A stretch of 64,000 nt of DNA from Staphylococcus saccharolyticus. GTDB taxonomy: Bacteria; Bacillota; Bacilli; Staphylococcales; Staphylococcaceae. A program made the position numbers and the translations under genes. The DNA lies in contig NZ_UHDZ01000001.1 of NCBI RefSeq assembly GCF_900458815.1, positions 1,426,001 through 1,490,000 on the forward strand, written 5' to 3'. Shown here one piece after another: positions 38,625 to 50,267 of this stretch; positions within the stretch are counted from its first letter, which is position 1; every line of letters begins with the position of its first letter. The notes under the pieces were generated by a model, which was not told where the DNA came from, searched no databases, and saw only the letters and a list, made by a program, of their open reading frames with translations.

Positions 38625-39876
38625 TTACTGTTTTTTATAACCTTTCACGCTATATGTTGCGTCGTCTTCATTAAAGTGAAGTTCACTTACTAGTGTATGT
38701 TGCTTAAGAAAGTACAATCTATCTGTATTCGTGCTATCAACCATTTCTTCATAGTAATACAAACTGTGCTTGATTTCTTGTATTAACAGCTGTTTCACTT
38801 TGTCTTTGTCATCTTTATTTCGACTTGATACAAATACATGAGTAGATTTAGACACAGGTATTTCAATATTATGATGGCATAAATCTTTTTTATTAAATAT
38901 CACTGCCTGTGGTATTTGTTCCATACCTAAATCACTCATGAGTTGATTAACTGTATCATATTGTGTTCGATACTCTGGATAACTCGCAACAACCACATGT
39001 AGCAAAAGATCAGCCACTTTAGCTTCTTCAAGTGTAGATCTAAAGGCAGCCACTAATGTCGTAGGTAGTTTTTGAATAAAACCTACAGTATCAGAAATAA
39101 TTAAATTAAAGCCCTCATTAATCTGTATTTGACGTGTTTTAGGATCTAAGGTAGCAAAGAGTAAATCCTTCTCATAAGTCTCTTCATTTGCTAATACGTT
39201 AAACCATGAAGACTTACCAGCATTTGTATAACCAATTAATGCAATTTGAAAGACTTGGTTCTGTTCTCTTTTACTCCGGTATCTTTCACGGTGATCAACA
39301 ACAGTTTGCAATTGATGTTTTATTTCATTCATTCTAGTTCTAATATGTCGACGGTCCATTTCTAATTTTGTTTCACCTGGCCCCCCTTGTTCCTATACCG
39401 CCACCTAAACGTGAAAGACTTTTACCATGCCCTTGTAATCTTGGTAAAAGATAATCCAATTGTGCAAGTTCAACTTGTAGTTTACCTTCTCTGCTTTTAG
39501 CTCTTAAAGCAAAGATTTCTAAAATTAATTGGGTTCTATCGATGATTTTAATGCCCAAATTATCATTTAAAGTTTTAGATTGTGCTGTCGTTAGTTCATC
39601 ATTGGTCACGACAACATCTATATCATGAAATTCTATAAAAGCCTTAATTTCTTCAAGTTTACCCTTGCCTACATAATATTTATGATCAATGTGTTCTCTA
39701 TTTTGAGCAATTTGACCTTTAACATTAAGTTGACATGTTTGTGATAAAGCTTTAAGTTCTTCCATTGTAGAATCAAAGTTAAATTGATGATCCATTTGAG
39801 CATGTACACCGATTAATACAGCAGTTTCTAGTTTCTTCTTTGTATCATAAGTAAATTGCTGTGCCACGTCATACAT
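38625..39876 (-). pseudogene. hflX: Ribosome-associated GTPase HflX, frameshifted in a G run
   Basis: HflX is a GTPase that splits stalled ribosomes under stress. The N-terminal domain (MYDVAQQFTYDTKKKLETAV to RLQGHGKSLSRLGGGIGTRG) and the G domain (G1 GYTNAGKSSWFN, G3 DTVGFIQKLP, NKKD) lie in two frames. The coding strand has six G at 39381-39386; five would give TRGPGETKLEMDRRHIRTRM and a single protein of about 417 residues. The linker Gly/Pro-rich region carrying the break is normally invariant. With the extra G the product loses its GTPase domain. Confidence 0.85.
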
Positions 39877-39976
39877 CTCCTTTTAAAAGTTACTCAAAAT
39901 ATTTTATCATAGAGTGTTAACAAAGACTATCTACACATATTGTGTTAAATTAGATATATAACGAAAGGGTGATAAG

Positions 39977-40453
39977 ATGAAAAGCATTTATGATTTTGTA
40001 GTACAAAAAAATAATGGTGAAAATTATAAATTAGAGCAATATAAAGGCGATGTTATGCTCATCGTAAACACTGCTAGTGAATGTGGTTTTACTCCTCAGT
40101 TCGAAGGTTTACAAAACTTATATGATGAATATAAAAATCAGGGTTTTATTATTCTAGGATTCCCTTGTAATCAATTCGGTGGCCAAGAACCTGGTTCAGG
40201 TGAGGAGGCAGCACAAAATTGTAAGATTAACTACGGTGTAACTTTCCCTATACATGAAAAGATTGATGTTAAAGGAGACAATCAACATCCATTATTCCGT
40301 TTTTTAACAGATGCTGCTAAAGGAATGATTAACGAGAAAATTAAATGGAATTTTACTAAATTTTTAGTAGACCGTGAAGGTAATGTGATTAAACGTTTTT
40401 CACCTCAGAAAAAACCTAACCAGATTAAAGGAGAAATTGAGAAATTGCTATAA
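39977..40453 (+). CDS. Glutathione peroxidase-family thiol peroxidase
   Basis: A 158-residue cytosolic peroxidase of the glutathione-peroxidase fold. The active-site segment [15 protein letters not shown] carries Cys36 (Cys, not selenocysteine); [13 protein letters not shown] and [16 protein letters not shown] are the other family motifs. Staphylococci use bacillithiol or thioredoxin systems, so the electron donor is probably not glutathione (inference). It is divergent from hflX and ends in a long terminator. Confidence 0.95.
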   Translation: MKSIYDFVVQKNNGENYKLEQYKGDVMLIVNTASECGFTPQFEGLQNLYDEYKNQGFIILGFPCNQFGGQEPGSGEEAAQNCKINYGVTFPIHEKIDVKGDNQHPLFRFLTDAAKGMINEKIKWNFTKFLVDREGNVIKRFSPQKKPNQIKGEIEKLL

Positions 40454-40489
40454 ATATGTCTCTAAAACTTTTATATTTAACATAGAAAA

Positions 40490-40560
40490 ATGCTTCATGT
40501 AATGTAAATTGATTGTAACTATACATTTCAATATAAACATTGCATGAAGCATATTTTTAT
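40490..40560 (+). terminator. Terminator after the glutathione peroxidase gene
   Basis: Stem ATGCTTCATGTAATGT / ACATTGCATGAAGCAT (40490-40505 and 40537-40552) with a 31-base loop, then ATTTTTATT. Confidence 0.8.
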
Positions 40561-40687
40561 TACAAACATTTCCTTGGTTTGTGTTAAAGTGCTACGTTTA
40601 AAACATTAACTTCAATATTTAATGTCATTCACTTTAAAGTTATCCTATAAGTGAACATGCATTTTTAATGCACTTTGATTACAACTG

Positions 40688-40927
40688 TTATTCTTCACTT
40701 TTCACTTCTGTTGCATCAGATGACTCATTATCAACTGTGAAAGTGTTGATCGCATGTTTGTAAATCAAATGTTGTTTGCCCTGAGAATTTAAGCTGACAA
40801 CGTATTTGTCAAAATCTTCGATAATACCTTTCATTTGAAAGCCATTTAAAAAGAAAATCGTGACTTCAGTTTTTTCTGACTTAAAGTTCTCTAGTGCTTG
40901 ATCTTGGATGTTTTCGTTTGCAATCAT
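40688..40927 (-). CDS. hfq: RNA chaperone Hfq
   Basis: Hfq is a hexameric Sm-like RNA-binding protein that in many bacteria helps small RNAs pair with messages; in staphylococci its role is debated. The 79-residue protein has ENIQDQALENFKSEKTEVTI, the Sm1 loop FFLNGFQMKGIIEDFDKYVV and the Sm2 motif LIYKHAINTF (YKHAI in place of the E. coli YKHAIS), with an acidic, short tail. The ATG lies 47 bases inside the 3' end of miaA, with AAAGGAG just upstream, so the two genes overlap. Confidence 0.95.
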   Translation of the reverse strand: MIANENIQDQALENFKSEKTEVTIFFLNGFQMKGIIEDFDKYVVSLNSQGKQHLIYKHAINTFTVDNESSDATEVKSEE

Positions 40928-41879
40928 GGTTAGAACTCCTTTTATTTATTTGGGTTGTAATCTCATCTAACATCATTTGAAGTGACATCGTTTCTTTATT
41001 TAGCCAGTGAACATTCATTTTATTTTTAAACCAAGTCAATTGTCGTTTGGCATATTGTCGAGAATGCTGTTTCAATTTATCTACAGCAACGTCTATACTT
41101 ACATTCCCTTTAATGACAGGTACAAGTTCTTTATACCCTATGGCTTTCATGCTTTGGCTCGTTTCAAAACCTTGTTCTACAAGATGTTGCACTTCATTAA
41201 ATAATCCGTGGCACAACATAATATCAACACGTTTATTTATTTTAAAATATAATGTTTCGCGCGATATTTCAATCCCTAATAATAATGTATCATAATTTTC
41301 AGTAAATTGGTGTACTTTCTTGCGAGAACTTAAAAGTTTTTTTGTTTTTAAATAATATTCTATAGCTCTCAATACTCTTTTTCTGTTGTTAGGGTGAATA
41401 TTTTGAGCAGATTCATTATCAAACGATGCTAAATATTGGTGTAATTCATCGTTAGCTAATTGATCAAGCGCTTTTAATTTTATTTTGACTTGATGTAACT
41501 GTTCTTCAGAAACAGATTCATCCTCAAATGCATAATTATGTAATAAAGACTGTATATATAATCCAGTTCCACCGACAATAATAGGTACTTTTCCCCTTTG
41601 TGTAATATCGTTAATACAAGTTTCTGCTCTTTTTTTAAATTCATAAACTGAGAATGACTCATCAGGAGATAAAATATCAATCATATGATGAGGTATTCCT
41701 TCCATTTCTTCTTTTGTAACCTTTGCTGTACCTATATCCATTCCTTTATAAACTTGCATTGAATCTCCACTAATGATTTCACCATTAAACTTTTTTGCCA
41801 CTTTGATACTTAATTCTGTTTTACCCGAAGCTGTTGGTCCAACTATAACAATTAAAAATGGCTTTTCGACTTTAGTCAT
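40881..41879 (-). CDS. miaA: tRNA dimethylallyltransferase MiaA
   Basis: Adds a dimethylallyl group to A37 of tRNAs reading UNN codons; MiaB in this window does the next step. Walker A GPTASGKTELS, ISGDSMQVYKGMDIGTAK, GGTGLYIQSLL and the tRNA-contact regions are present. The protein extends about 22 residues beyond the usual end (KRSSNHDCKRKHPRSSTREL) by reading into hfq. The ATG at 41879 has a close AAAGGA, while a GTG at 41891 overlaps the stop of the upstream hydrolase; either could be used. Confidence 0.93.
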   Translation of the reverse strand: MTKVEKPFLIVIVGPTASGKTELSIKVAKKFNGEIISGDSMQVYKGMDIGTAKVTKEEMEGIPHHMIDILSPDESFSVYEFKKRAETCINDITQRGKVPIIVGGTGLYIQSLLHNYAFEDESVSEEQLHQVKIKLKALDQLANDELHQYLASFDNESAQNIHPNNRKRVLRAIEYYLKTKKLLSSRKKVHQFTENYDTLLLGIEISRETLYFKINKRVDIMLCHGLFNEVQHLVEQGFETSQSMKAIGYKELVPVIKGNVSIDVAVDKLKQHSRQYAKRQLTWFKNKMNVHWLNKETMSLQMMLDEITTQINKRSSNHDCKRKHPRSSTREL

Positions 41880-41883
41880 TCCT

Positions 41884-42819
41884 TTACTCACTCACTTTAT
41901 GTTTTTTCAAAATTTGTTTTTCTATCCATTCAAACATATGTTGCCATGTCTTTTGATAATCTTCTTCAAATAATATCTCATGTCTTTTATTTTTATATAA
42001 CTGAACAGTGATATGTTTAATTCCAGATTTTTTATACAGTTTTCCCAATTGTTTAATGCCTTTGCCATAATCACCAAACGGATCTTCTTTTCCTGAAACC
42101 AACAAAATAGGTAGGTTCTTATTTAATTTATCTAAATTTTTACGTTTAGTTGTTTGCATCATATATTTGACGGTTTGGTAAATTAATTGATTCGATACTC
42201 GAAAGCCACAATAGTCATCTTCAACAAATTTTTCGACTTCATCACGCCGAGTAGAAATCCAATCACTCTCCGTTTTTGGATGATCAATACGTTTATTAAA
42301 TGATTGATTCACTAAATTATTAACCCATCTAACACGACTTCTTTTTCCCAACACAGTAGTTATCATTTTTAAAGCTATTGTAGCAGGGACTCCCTTCCTT
42401 TTGGGAAACATACCTGTACCAGTTAGAATAAGTCCTTGTGCAAATTTGTGATATCTTTCAACAAAAAGTCTAGCAATAATAGACCCCATAGAGTGTCCCA
42501 AAACAATATAAGGCATATTAAATTGTGTACCGTATATTATTTCAACGATTTCATAAGCATCATCTGCAATTTGTAACATATCATCAAAGTGTCCACGTTC
42601 TTTTTCGTCAATATCTTTGCCATGACCACGATGATTATGTCTTAGTACATCATATCCTTGTATATTTAATGCTTCTACTAATTCATTATAACGGTCCATA
42701 TGCTCAGCCATACCATGAAAAAGATGTACGATGCCTATCGTTTTTTTCTTTGCCTTTTCAATTTTAACTTCTATCATCGTTCCATCTTTTACTGTAATCT
42801 TAAATTGATTCTGACTCAT
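41884..42819 (-). CDS. Monoacylglycerol lipase/lysophospholipase-like alpha/beta hydrolase
   Basis: A 311-residue cytosolic alpha/beta hydrolase. LFHGMAEHMDRYNELVEALN carries the oxyanion-hole HG, VLGHSMGSIIARLF the nucleophile Ser, and KEDPFGDYGKG and KNKRHEILFEED the Asp and His of the triad. This is the serine aminopeptidase S33/hydrolase_4 group (monoacylglycerol lipase-like). The ATG at 42819 follows AAGGGGG; a GTG directly upstream is possible. Substrate is inferred from the family only. Confidence 0.85.
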   Translation of the reverse strand: MSQNQFKITVKDGTMIEVKIEKAKKKTIGIVHLFHGMAEHMDRYNELVEALNIQGYDVLRHNHRGHGKDIDEKERGHFDDMLQIADDAYEIVEIIYGTQFNMPYIVLGHSMGSIIARLFVERYHKFAQGLILTGTGMFPKRKGVPATIALKMITTVLGKRSRVRWVNNLVNQSFNKRIDHPKTESDWISTRRDEVEKFVEDDYCGFRVSNQLIYQTVKYMMQTTKRKNLDKLNKNLPILLVSGKEDPFGDYGKGIKQLGKLYKKSGIKHITVQLYKNKRHEILFEEDYQKTWQHMFEWIEKQILKKHKVSE

Positions 42820-42970
42820 CACATATGCCCCCTTACATTTTTAAAGTCATAATAAGTAAATTCATCTATTAAATACTATTTAATTATTAATATACCTTGC
42901 GAATTTTGTCTTATCAAATCGTATGCATAACGCTGTATTTAAATAATATCCTTATAGGACTTAGAACATG

Positions 42971-43028
42971 CAAATTAAAAAACTACTCATAAATACATGG
43001 ATGGTTCCATAAATCTACAAGTAGTTTA
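42971..43028 (-). terminator. Terminator after glpD
   Basis: Long imperfect stem from AAACTACT to AGTAGTTT (43020-43028 and 42979-42987), followed on the minus strand by TTTTAATTTG. Confidence 0.8.
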
Positions 43029-43063
43029 ATATTTAACTCAAATTGAGAACAGTGTGCGATTGA

Positions 43064-44737
43064 TTAATCTTTAGTAGCTGGTTGATCATTACCAATACGT
43101 GCTTCGTCGATAGCTTGTTCTACTTCTTTAGTATAAGTTTCTTTTTGAACATCAGTGTAATTAAGCATATCAGCCATTACATCGATAACTGCATCTTTAT
43201 AATCTAAAACGTCTTTAATATTAAAGTATAATTTACCTGAACGACGTACTAAGAAGTCTGTTGGTTTATAAACCATTTCTTGTTGAATACCATAAATTAA
43301 TTCAACATAGATTTCTAAAGGTAATTTACTATCGTGATATGACGCAGTTTGAGCAATATTAAATAATTGATCAACATTTGAACCATACTTGTTAGCTAAG
43401 CGGCGCGCAACATCTTCATCAATACCGAATCCTTTAGCAGCATCAACTTTCTGCTCTACGAATTGCTTGAAGTTTTTACTTCCGCCAACATCACCACCAG
43501 AAATTTTTAGATATTTAGTTGCACATGGTTCAAATTTTAGACCATATTCTTGTTTTAAGCGTTTAGCTAATAAGTCTACAATTTCTAATGCCATATGACG
43601 GTAACCGGTTAATTTACCACCAGCAATTGTTAATAAACCAGATTCACCTTCCCAAACTTCATCTTTACGAGAAATTTCAGATGGATCTTTACCTTCTTCA
43701 AGAATCAATGGACGAATACCAGCCCAAGTAGACTCGATATCTTCATCTTTAACATTGACACTTGGGAACATATAGTTAATCGCCTTGATTAAGTAATCTC
43801 TATCCTCTTGAGTTGTTAACGGGGAAGCTTTTTCATTATCATAGAACGTATCTGTTGTACCTACATAAGCTTTACCTTCACGTGGGATTGCAAAAATCAT
43901 ACGTCCATCTTTTTCAGTATCAAAGTAAACTGCTTGACCAAGTGGAAATTTAGATTGATTAATAACAACGTGAACACCTTTAGTCAAACGTAATTGTTTA
44001 TTATTACGTGCATAGTCTCCACTTCTCACTTCATCAACCCATGGTCCTGAAGCATTAATAACTTTTTTAGCTTTAATAGCATACGTTTCTCCGTTAATCA
44101 TATCTAATACTTCAATACCATTTACTTTTTTCTTAGAATCATAAGTAAAATGTTCAGATCTAGTATAGTTAATAATCTCAGCACCATACTCAGCAGCTTT
44201 CTTCATTACTTCAATGGTTAAACGAGCATCATCTGTACGGTATTCAACATAGTAACCGCCACCTTTAAGACCATCTTGTTTAACTAGAGGTTCTTTATTT
44301 AAAGTTTCTTTTTTAGATAACATTTTTTTACGTTCAGATTTTTTAACACCTGCCAAACGGTCATACATAGCTAAACCAATTGACGTGGAGAATTTACCAA
44401 ATGTACCACCTTTATGCATTGGTAAAAGCATCCATTCAGGAGTTGTAACATGTGGTCCATTTTCGTATACAATTGCACGTTCCTTACCAGTTTCTGCAAC
44501 TACCCCTACTTGCAGTTGTTTTAAATATCTTAAACCACCATGCACAAGTTTAGTAGATCTAGAACTTGTACCTTGTGCGAAGTCTTGCATTTCTACTAAT
44601 GCAACTTTCATTCCACGTTTACTTGCATCTAGTGCGATACCTGCACCAGTAATACCTCCACCAACAATGACTACATCGTATTCCTTGTCTCTTAAATTTT
44701 TTTTAATATGATCCCTTTTTAAAGTAGATAATGACAT
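43064..44737 (-). CDS. glpD: Aerobic glycerol-3-phosphate dehydrogenase
   Basis: A membrane-associated FAD enzyme that oxidises glycerol 3-phosphate to dihydroxyacetone phosphate and feeds electrons to menaquinone. The 557-residue protein has the FAD motif [13 protein letters not shown] (residues 21-33), [29 protein letters not shown] and a C-terminal domain. The upstream leader holds a terminator hairpin typical of GlpP-controlled antitermination. It is followed by a strong terminator, so it is its own unit separate from glpFK. Confidence 0.97.
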   Translation of the reverse strand: MSLSTLKRDHIKKNLRDKEYDVVIVGGGITGAGIALDASKRGMKVALVEMQDFAQGTSSRSTKLVHGGLRYLKQLQVGVVAETGKERAIVYENGPHVTTPEWMLLPMHKGGTFGKFSTSIGLAMYDRLAGVKKSERKKMLSKKETLNKEPLVKQDGLKGGGYYVEYRTDDARLTIEVMKKAAEYGAEIINYTRSEHFTYDSKKKVNGIEVLDMINGETYAIKAKKVINASGPWVDEVRSGDYARNNKQLRLTKGVHVVINQSKFPLGQAVYFDTEKDGRMIFAIPREGKAYVGTTDTFYDNEKASPLTTQEDRDYLIKAINYMFPSVNVKDEDIESTWAGIRPLILEEGKDPSEISRKDEVWEGESGLLTIAGGKLTGYRHMALEIVDLLAKRLKQEYGLKFEPCATKYLKISGGDVGGSKNFKQFVEQKVDAAKGFGIDEDVARRLANKYGSNVDQLFNIAQTASYHDSKLPLEIYVELIYGIQQEMVYKPTDFLVRRSGKLYFNIKDVLDYKDAVIDVMADMLNYTDVQKETYTKEVEQAIDEARIGNDQPATKD

Positions 44738-44756
44738 TATCTAAACGCCTCCTAGT

Positions 44757-44828
44757 TATAAATAAAGAAACGAGAAATTTATCCACACAATAACATTTAA
44801 TTGTTTTGTACGAACAAATCTCTCGCTT
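44757..44828 (-). promoter_or_regulatory. glpD leader hairpin, probable GlpP antitermination site
   Basis: In the leader upstream of glpD, CGAGAGATTT (44816-44825) pairs with AAATTTCTCG (44771-44780), followed on the minus strand by TTTCTTTATTT, then the AGGAGG ribosome-binding site. A terminator in front of the gene it should control, as in the known Bacillus glpD leader, implies antitermination by GlpP, encoded nearby. Confidence 0.7.
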
Positions 44829-44915
44829 CTCGATTTTCTTATTAACTTGTCTCAAGTATAACATAGTAAAGAAAATCAAGTCCATTTAAAGTTTCATAAA
44901 TGCAAAATATTTATC

Positions 44916-46430
<1,515 letters not shown>

Positions 46431-46565
46431 CTAATATGATTAATGGCAAATAGTGTATGCGCTACTTAATTTACCTCAATTAAATTCGCGAAGTATTTAA
46501 CATTATATTTATACACGTAATAAAGATTTTTAAATCATTTTAACCTTTTAAATTATGTAGTGCAT

Positions 46566-47384
46566 TTAGTATATTGATTCGATATCATTGCAGTTAGATG
46601 CTTTATTTAAAATCACACCTAAAATGAGCGTAATGATCAGTACAATCACACCAACTAAACAACTTGCATTAAACGTTTGTTTATAAAATACTTCGTAAAT
46701 TATATCACCTAACATACCACCTGCGATTGGTCCTAACACTGGAACAATTGCATATGACCAATTAGATCCGCCTTTTCCTGAAATAGGTAGAATTGCATGC
46801 GCAATACGAGGGCCTAAGTCACGAGCAGGATTAATTGCATAACCAGTTGTTCCACCTAAACTTAACCCAATTGCAACAATTAAACTACCAACGATAAGTG
46901 GATTTAAACCATCAGCAATTTTATTAACCCCGATAAATAAAATTCCTAATGTTAAGGCCATAGTACCAATAATCTCACTTAAGAAGTTAGCAAAATAATT
47001 CTTAATTGCAGGAGCAGTTGAAAATACGCCAAGCTTAACACCTGGATCCTCAGTGGCTTTCCAGTGCGGAAGATACATCAACCAAACGAACACGCCACCT
47101 ACAATACCACCAAACATTTGACAAATAATATAACCAGGCACTTGTGCCCAATTAAATCCTCCATCCATTGCTAAAGCAATTGTTACAGCTGGATTCAAAT
47201 GTGCTCCAGAGAATTTACCAACAGCGTAAACTCCCATTGAAACTGCTAATCCCCAACCTGCTGCGATAACAATCCAATCTGCACCATTACCCGCACTTCT
47301 CTTCAAGTTAACGTTTGCACAAACTCCTCCCCCGAAAAGAATTAGGATTGCAGTACCTAAAAACTCTGCCAAATATGCATTCAT
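46566..47384 (-). CDS. glpF: Glycerol uptake facilitator GlpF
   Basis: An aquaglyceroporin that lets glycerol diffuse into the cell. The 272-residue protein has six membrane helices and two pore motifs: NPA at residues 64-66 (HLNPAVTIA) and NPARD at 183-187. The Asp after the second NPAR marks glycerol-type rather than water-type channels. Leader terminator and cre site upstream control glpFK. Confidence 0.95.
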   Translation of the reverse strand: MNAYLAEFLGTAILILFGGGVCANVNLKRSAGNGADWIVIAAGWGLAVSMGVYAVGKFSGAHLNPAVTIALAMDGGFNWAQVPGYIICQMFGGIVGGVFVWLMYLPHWKATEDPGVKLGVFSTAPAIKNYFANFLSEIIGTMALTLGILFIGVNKIADGLNPLIVGSLIVAIGLSLGGTTGYAINPARDLGPRIAHAILPISGKGGSNWSYAIVPVLGPIAGGMLGDIIYEVFYKQTFNASCLVGVIVLIITLILGVILNKASNCNDIESIY

Positions 47385-47394
47385 ATAAATTCCT

Positions 47395-47448
47395 CCCCAA
47401 AAACAGGGAGACTCCTACGTCAAAATATATAGCGTGTAGAAATCTCCC
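47395..47448 (-). promoter_or_regulatory. glpF leader terminator, probable GlpP antitermination site
   Basis: GGGAGATTTCTAC (47435-47447) pairs with GTAGGAGTCTCCC (47406-47418), followed on the minus strand by TGTTTTTGGGG and the GGGGAGG ribosome-binding site of glpF. The upper arm shares GAGATTT with the glpD leader, as expected for one regulator. Confidence 0.75.
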
Positions 47449-47642
47449 AGTCTCTGTTCTAATATTAACTTTTAAACTTGATATAAGTTTACTATTAGAC
47501 TGTAAGCGTTGTCAACAATTTTGTAAAAAAATTGTCATATTTGATAATTATTTTTATAAACATAGTGCACATATAGTTATGAAATACAAAATAATTAGTT
47601 TTGAATTTACCTAAATTTGTTATTATACTCTTTCAAACATAT
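47449..47642. other. glpF upstream region
   Basis: Together with the glpF leader and the glpP terminator this makes a 363-base gap between glpF and glpP. It carries the cre site and promoter of glpFK (minus strand). No further gene is evident. Confidence 0.5.
47501..47520. promoter_or_regulatory. CcpA cre site at the glpF promoter
   Basis: TGTAAGCGTTGTCA (47501-47514) fits the cre consensus TGWAARCGYTWNCW with one mismatch. On the minus strand it overlaps a TTGACA -35, so CcpA would compete with RNA polymerase. Confidence 0.7.
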
Positions 47643-47732
47643 AAAAAAGAATGCAAGTGAGGTACTTCTAAAATCGTAAACTTTTATGTAATATAAAGTA
47701 TTACGTTTTTAGTATCTCAATCACATTCTTTT
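47643..47732 (-). terminator. Long terminator hairpin after glpP
   Basis: A roughly 90-base imperfect hairpin: AAAGAATGTGATTGAGATACT on the one side and AGTACCTCACTTGCATTCTTT on the other, inner stem CGTAATAC... and T-rich exit TTTATATG. It closes the mutS-mutL-glpP unit. Confidence 0.8.
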
Positions 47733-47747
47733 CTTTCTTACCATTTT

Positions 47748-48281
47748 CTACCACAGTTTTTCAAAACTTGTAGTTACATATTTAGCTCCATTTGATATTG
47801 CTTCTTGAATTTCAGATTCATCTTCAATCAAGCCCCCTGCAATAACTGAAGCTGAAGTTTCTTGTTGAATTTGGCTTACAGCTTTGCTAGCTACCCCTGG
47901 TAATACTTCAACATAATCCGGTTCAACTTTTTTGATGAGCTCAATACTTCTAGTAAGTGCTTGACTATCAATGATAAATACTCTAAAAATCGTTAAGGTG
48001 TTTAACATTTTAGCCTTTTTAATTACTTTAGTTTTAGTTGAAACGATACCTTTAGGTTTATACTGTTGAATAATGTATTCGCAAGCAAATTCATCGTGAC
48101 TTAAACCTTTAATTAAATCAATATGGACGTAGCATTCAATTGAATGACGTTTTAATAGTTCCATGATACTTTTTAAATGGCCAATATGCATATCTAATAC
48201 AACACAAGCTTTATAGTTCGTTTTAGTTAATCTTTCTAAGTCCCTCATATTTCTAATTGCTGGTAAAATATTATCTTTCAA
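47748..48281 (-). CDS. glpP: Glycerol uptake operon antiterminator GlpP
   Basis: A 177-residue TIM-barrel-like RNA-binding regulator that, with glycerol 3-phosphate, stops premature termination in glp leaders. The family segments are CVVLDMHIGHLKSIMELLKR, HIDLIKGLSHDEFACEYIIQ, IVSTKTKVIKKAKMLN, DYVEVLPGVASKAVSQIQQE and VIAGGLIEDESEIQEAISNG. It starts 13 bases after mutL. The two leader hairpins of glpF and glpD in this window are its likely targets. Confidence 0.95.
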   Translation of the reverse strand: MKDNILPAIRNMRDLERLTKTNYKACVVLDMHIGHLKSIMELLKRHSIECYVHIDLIKGLSHDEFACEYIIQQYKPKGIVSTKTKVIKKAKMLNTLTIFRVFIIDSQALTRSIELIKKVEPDYVEVLPGVASKAVSQIQQETSASVIAGGLIEDESEIQEAISNGAKYVTTSFEKLW

Positions 48282-48294
48282 GATTACATCTCCT

Positions 48295-50253
48295 CTACAT
48301 TACCCGTTTAAATAATTTTTCTAATTCGTAATTTGAAAAGTTAATGATAATAGGTCTGCCGTGTGGACAAGTGAATGGATCTTCCGCTTCCCTCAATTGA
48401 TCAATTAAATCGGCCATCTCATTGTTTTTTAAATAGTGATTGGCTTTAATAGATTTTTTACAAGACATCATGATTGCTGCATCCTCTCTCATTTTTCTAA
48501 CATCAACTTTTTTATGTTTAAGAACTAGTTCAATCATGTCTTTAATAATCTCTTCAGTTTCTCGTTTTGGGAACCATACTGGATAACTATTAACTATATA
48601 ATCATGGCCACCAAAATGCTCTAAGTGAACGCCCACTTTATCTAACTCTTCTTTATATTGATCAATAATCATTTGCTCATCTTTAGAGAAATGAAAAGTT
48701 AATGGAATGAGAAGATTTTGAACTTCGTTTGACACTTCGTCAATCTTATCTCTGAAATATTCGTACTTAATTCTCTCCTGAGCGGCGTGCTGATCTATCA
48801 TAAACATTCCATTTTCATTTTGAGCAATGATATATGTTCCGTGAACCTGTCCAACCACTTCCATATACGGAACTCTTCTATTAGGAGTTTTACTTACTGT
48901 ACCTTTAATATCATTTTCATCATTGGAAAAGTCATCATTTCTAAGTGCTTCAATTTCCATTTCATTTAAAATATCTTTTTGATTTTGGAAGTAATTATCT
49001 TCATTAGTTCGTTGTATATATTGAGAGACTTCAGAATGACTATAGTCATTTTCTGAAGCCGTTTCATATACATCTTCATTCAAACTTTCATTTACTTCCA
49101 AATCTTTTTTATCGGATGTACTTTGACCTTGAGAGAAACGATACTTAGAAGTATCTTGGCCTGTTGCACTAGCATTTTTCTTTTCAAAGTCCATTTTCTG
49201 TTGTTCAAAAATTTCAAGCACCTTATTCTTTTTAGATGAGTGATCTAAATCATTTTGCGGTATTAAAATTCTATCTTTAAAAGCTTCTCTAATTTTATTA
49301 ACAATCAGTTCATACAATTGCTCTTCCTTAGAAAGACGCACCTCTAGCTTTGTCGGATGTACATTCACATCTACCAAAATTGGATCCATTTGAATATTAA
49401 TGTAACATATAGGAAATCTACCAATGGTAAGCAAAGTATGATAGCCTTCTTGAATAGCTTTATTAAGAACAAAATTTTTAATATATCTACCATTAATAAA
49501 AATTGAAATGTAGTGTCTATTACTTCTAGAGTGTTCTGGTTTAGCTACAAACCCCTCAAGATGATAATCACTTGTATTACCTGAGATGTGTACTAAATCT
49601 TTTGCGACTTTCATACCATATATTTCGGCCATAACTTCATTTGTTCTTCTAGAACCGTTCGTGCTAATTAACGTCTTGCCATCAGACACAAGTGAAATTC
49701 TAATGTTTGGATGACTCATTGCCATTCTATTTACAATGTCTGTGATTTTTCCTAATTCAGTATAAAGGCTTTTGATATATTTTAAGCGCGCTGGGGTGTT
49801 ATAAAATAACGATTCAACTAAAATATCTGTACCTTTTTTAGCTTTAGCAGGCTTTTGATTAATAATTACTCCATTTTCCGCATAAACTTCATGCCCATTT
49901 TCATTATCTGTACATGTTTTTAATGTTACTTTTGCAACAGAAGAAATACTTGCTAAAGCTTCTCCTCTAAAACCTAATGTACGAATATGAAATAAATCAT
50001 CATCTGCATCTAACTTACTTGTCGCATGACGATGGAATACTAAAGCTAAGTCATCTTGTTCGATACCGCTTCCATTATCTACGACTCTTATTGAGGAAAT
50101 ACCGGATTGTTCTACTTCTATGTTAATTTCAGTCGCATCTGCATCAATCGCATTTTCCAATAGTTCTTTAACAACTGAGCTTGGACGTTCAACTACTTCA
50201 CCTGCAGCAATCTTATTAGCTAAAGAGGTTTGTAGTTCTTTGATTTTTCCCAT
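48295..50253 (-). CDS. mutL: DNA mismatch repair protein MutL
   Basis: The mismatch-repair matchmaker ATPase with, in this lineage, an endonuclease C-terminus. The 652-residue protein has the GHKL motifs [27 protein letters not shown] and [26 protein letters not shown], and [11 protein letters not shown]. In the C-terminal domain [14 protein letters not shown] (metal-site-like DQHA(A/x)xE), and the CPHGRP motif, matches endonuclease-type MutL. It follows mutS by 14 bases. Confidence 0.97.
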   Translation of the reverse strand: MGKIKELQTSLANKIAAGEVVERPSSVVKELLENAIDADATEINIEVEQSGISSIRVVDNGSGIEQDDLALVFHRHATSKLDADDDLFHIRTLGFRGEALASISSVAKVTLKTCTDNENGHEVYAENGVIINQKPAKAKKGTDILVESLFYNTPARLKYIKSLYTELGKITDIVNRMAMSHPNIRISLVSDGKTLISTNGSRRTNEVMAEIYGMKVAKDLVHISGNTSDYHLEGFVAKPEHSRSNRHYISIFINGRYIKNFVLNKAIQEGYHTLLTIGRFPICYINIQMDPILVDVNVHPTKLEVRLSKEEQLYELIVNKIREAFKDRILIPQNDLDHSSKKNKVLEIFEQQKMDFEKKNASATGQDTSKYRFSQGQSTSDKKDLEVNESLNEDVYETASENDYSHSEVSQYIQRTNEDNYFQNQKDILNEMEIEALRNDDFSNDENDIKGTVSKTPNRRVPYMEVVGQVHGTYIIAQNENGMFMIDQHAAQERIKYEYFRDKIDEVSNEVQNLLIPLTFHFSKDEQMIIDQYKEELDKVGVHLEHFGGHDYIVNSYPVWFPKRETEEIIKDMIELVLKHKKVDVRKMREDAAIMMSCKKSIKANHYLKNNEMADLIDQLREAEDPFTCPHGRPIIINFSNYELEKLFKRVM

Positions 50254-50267
50254 CGCTTACACCTCCT

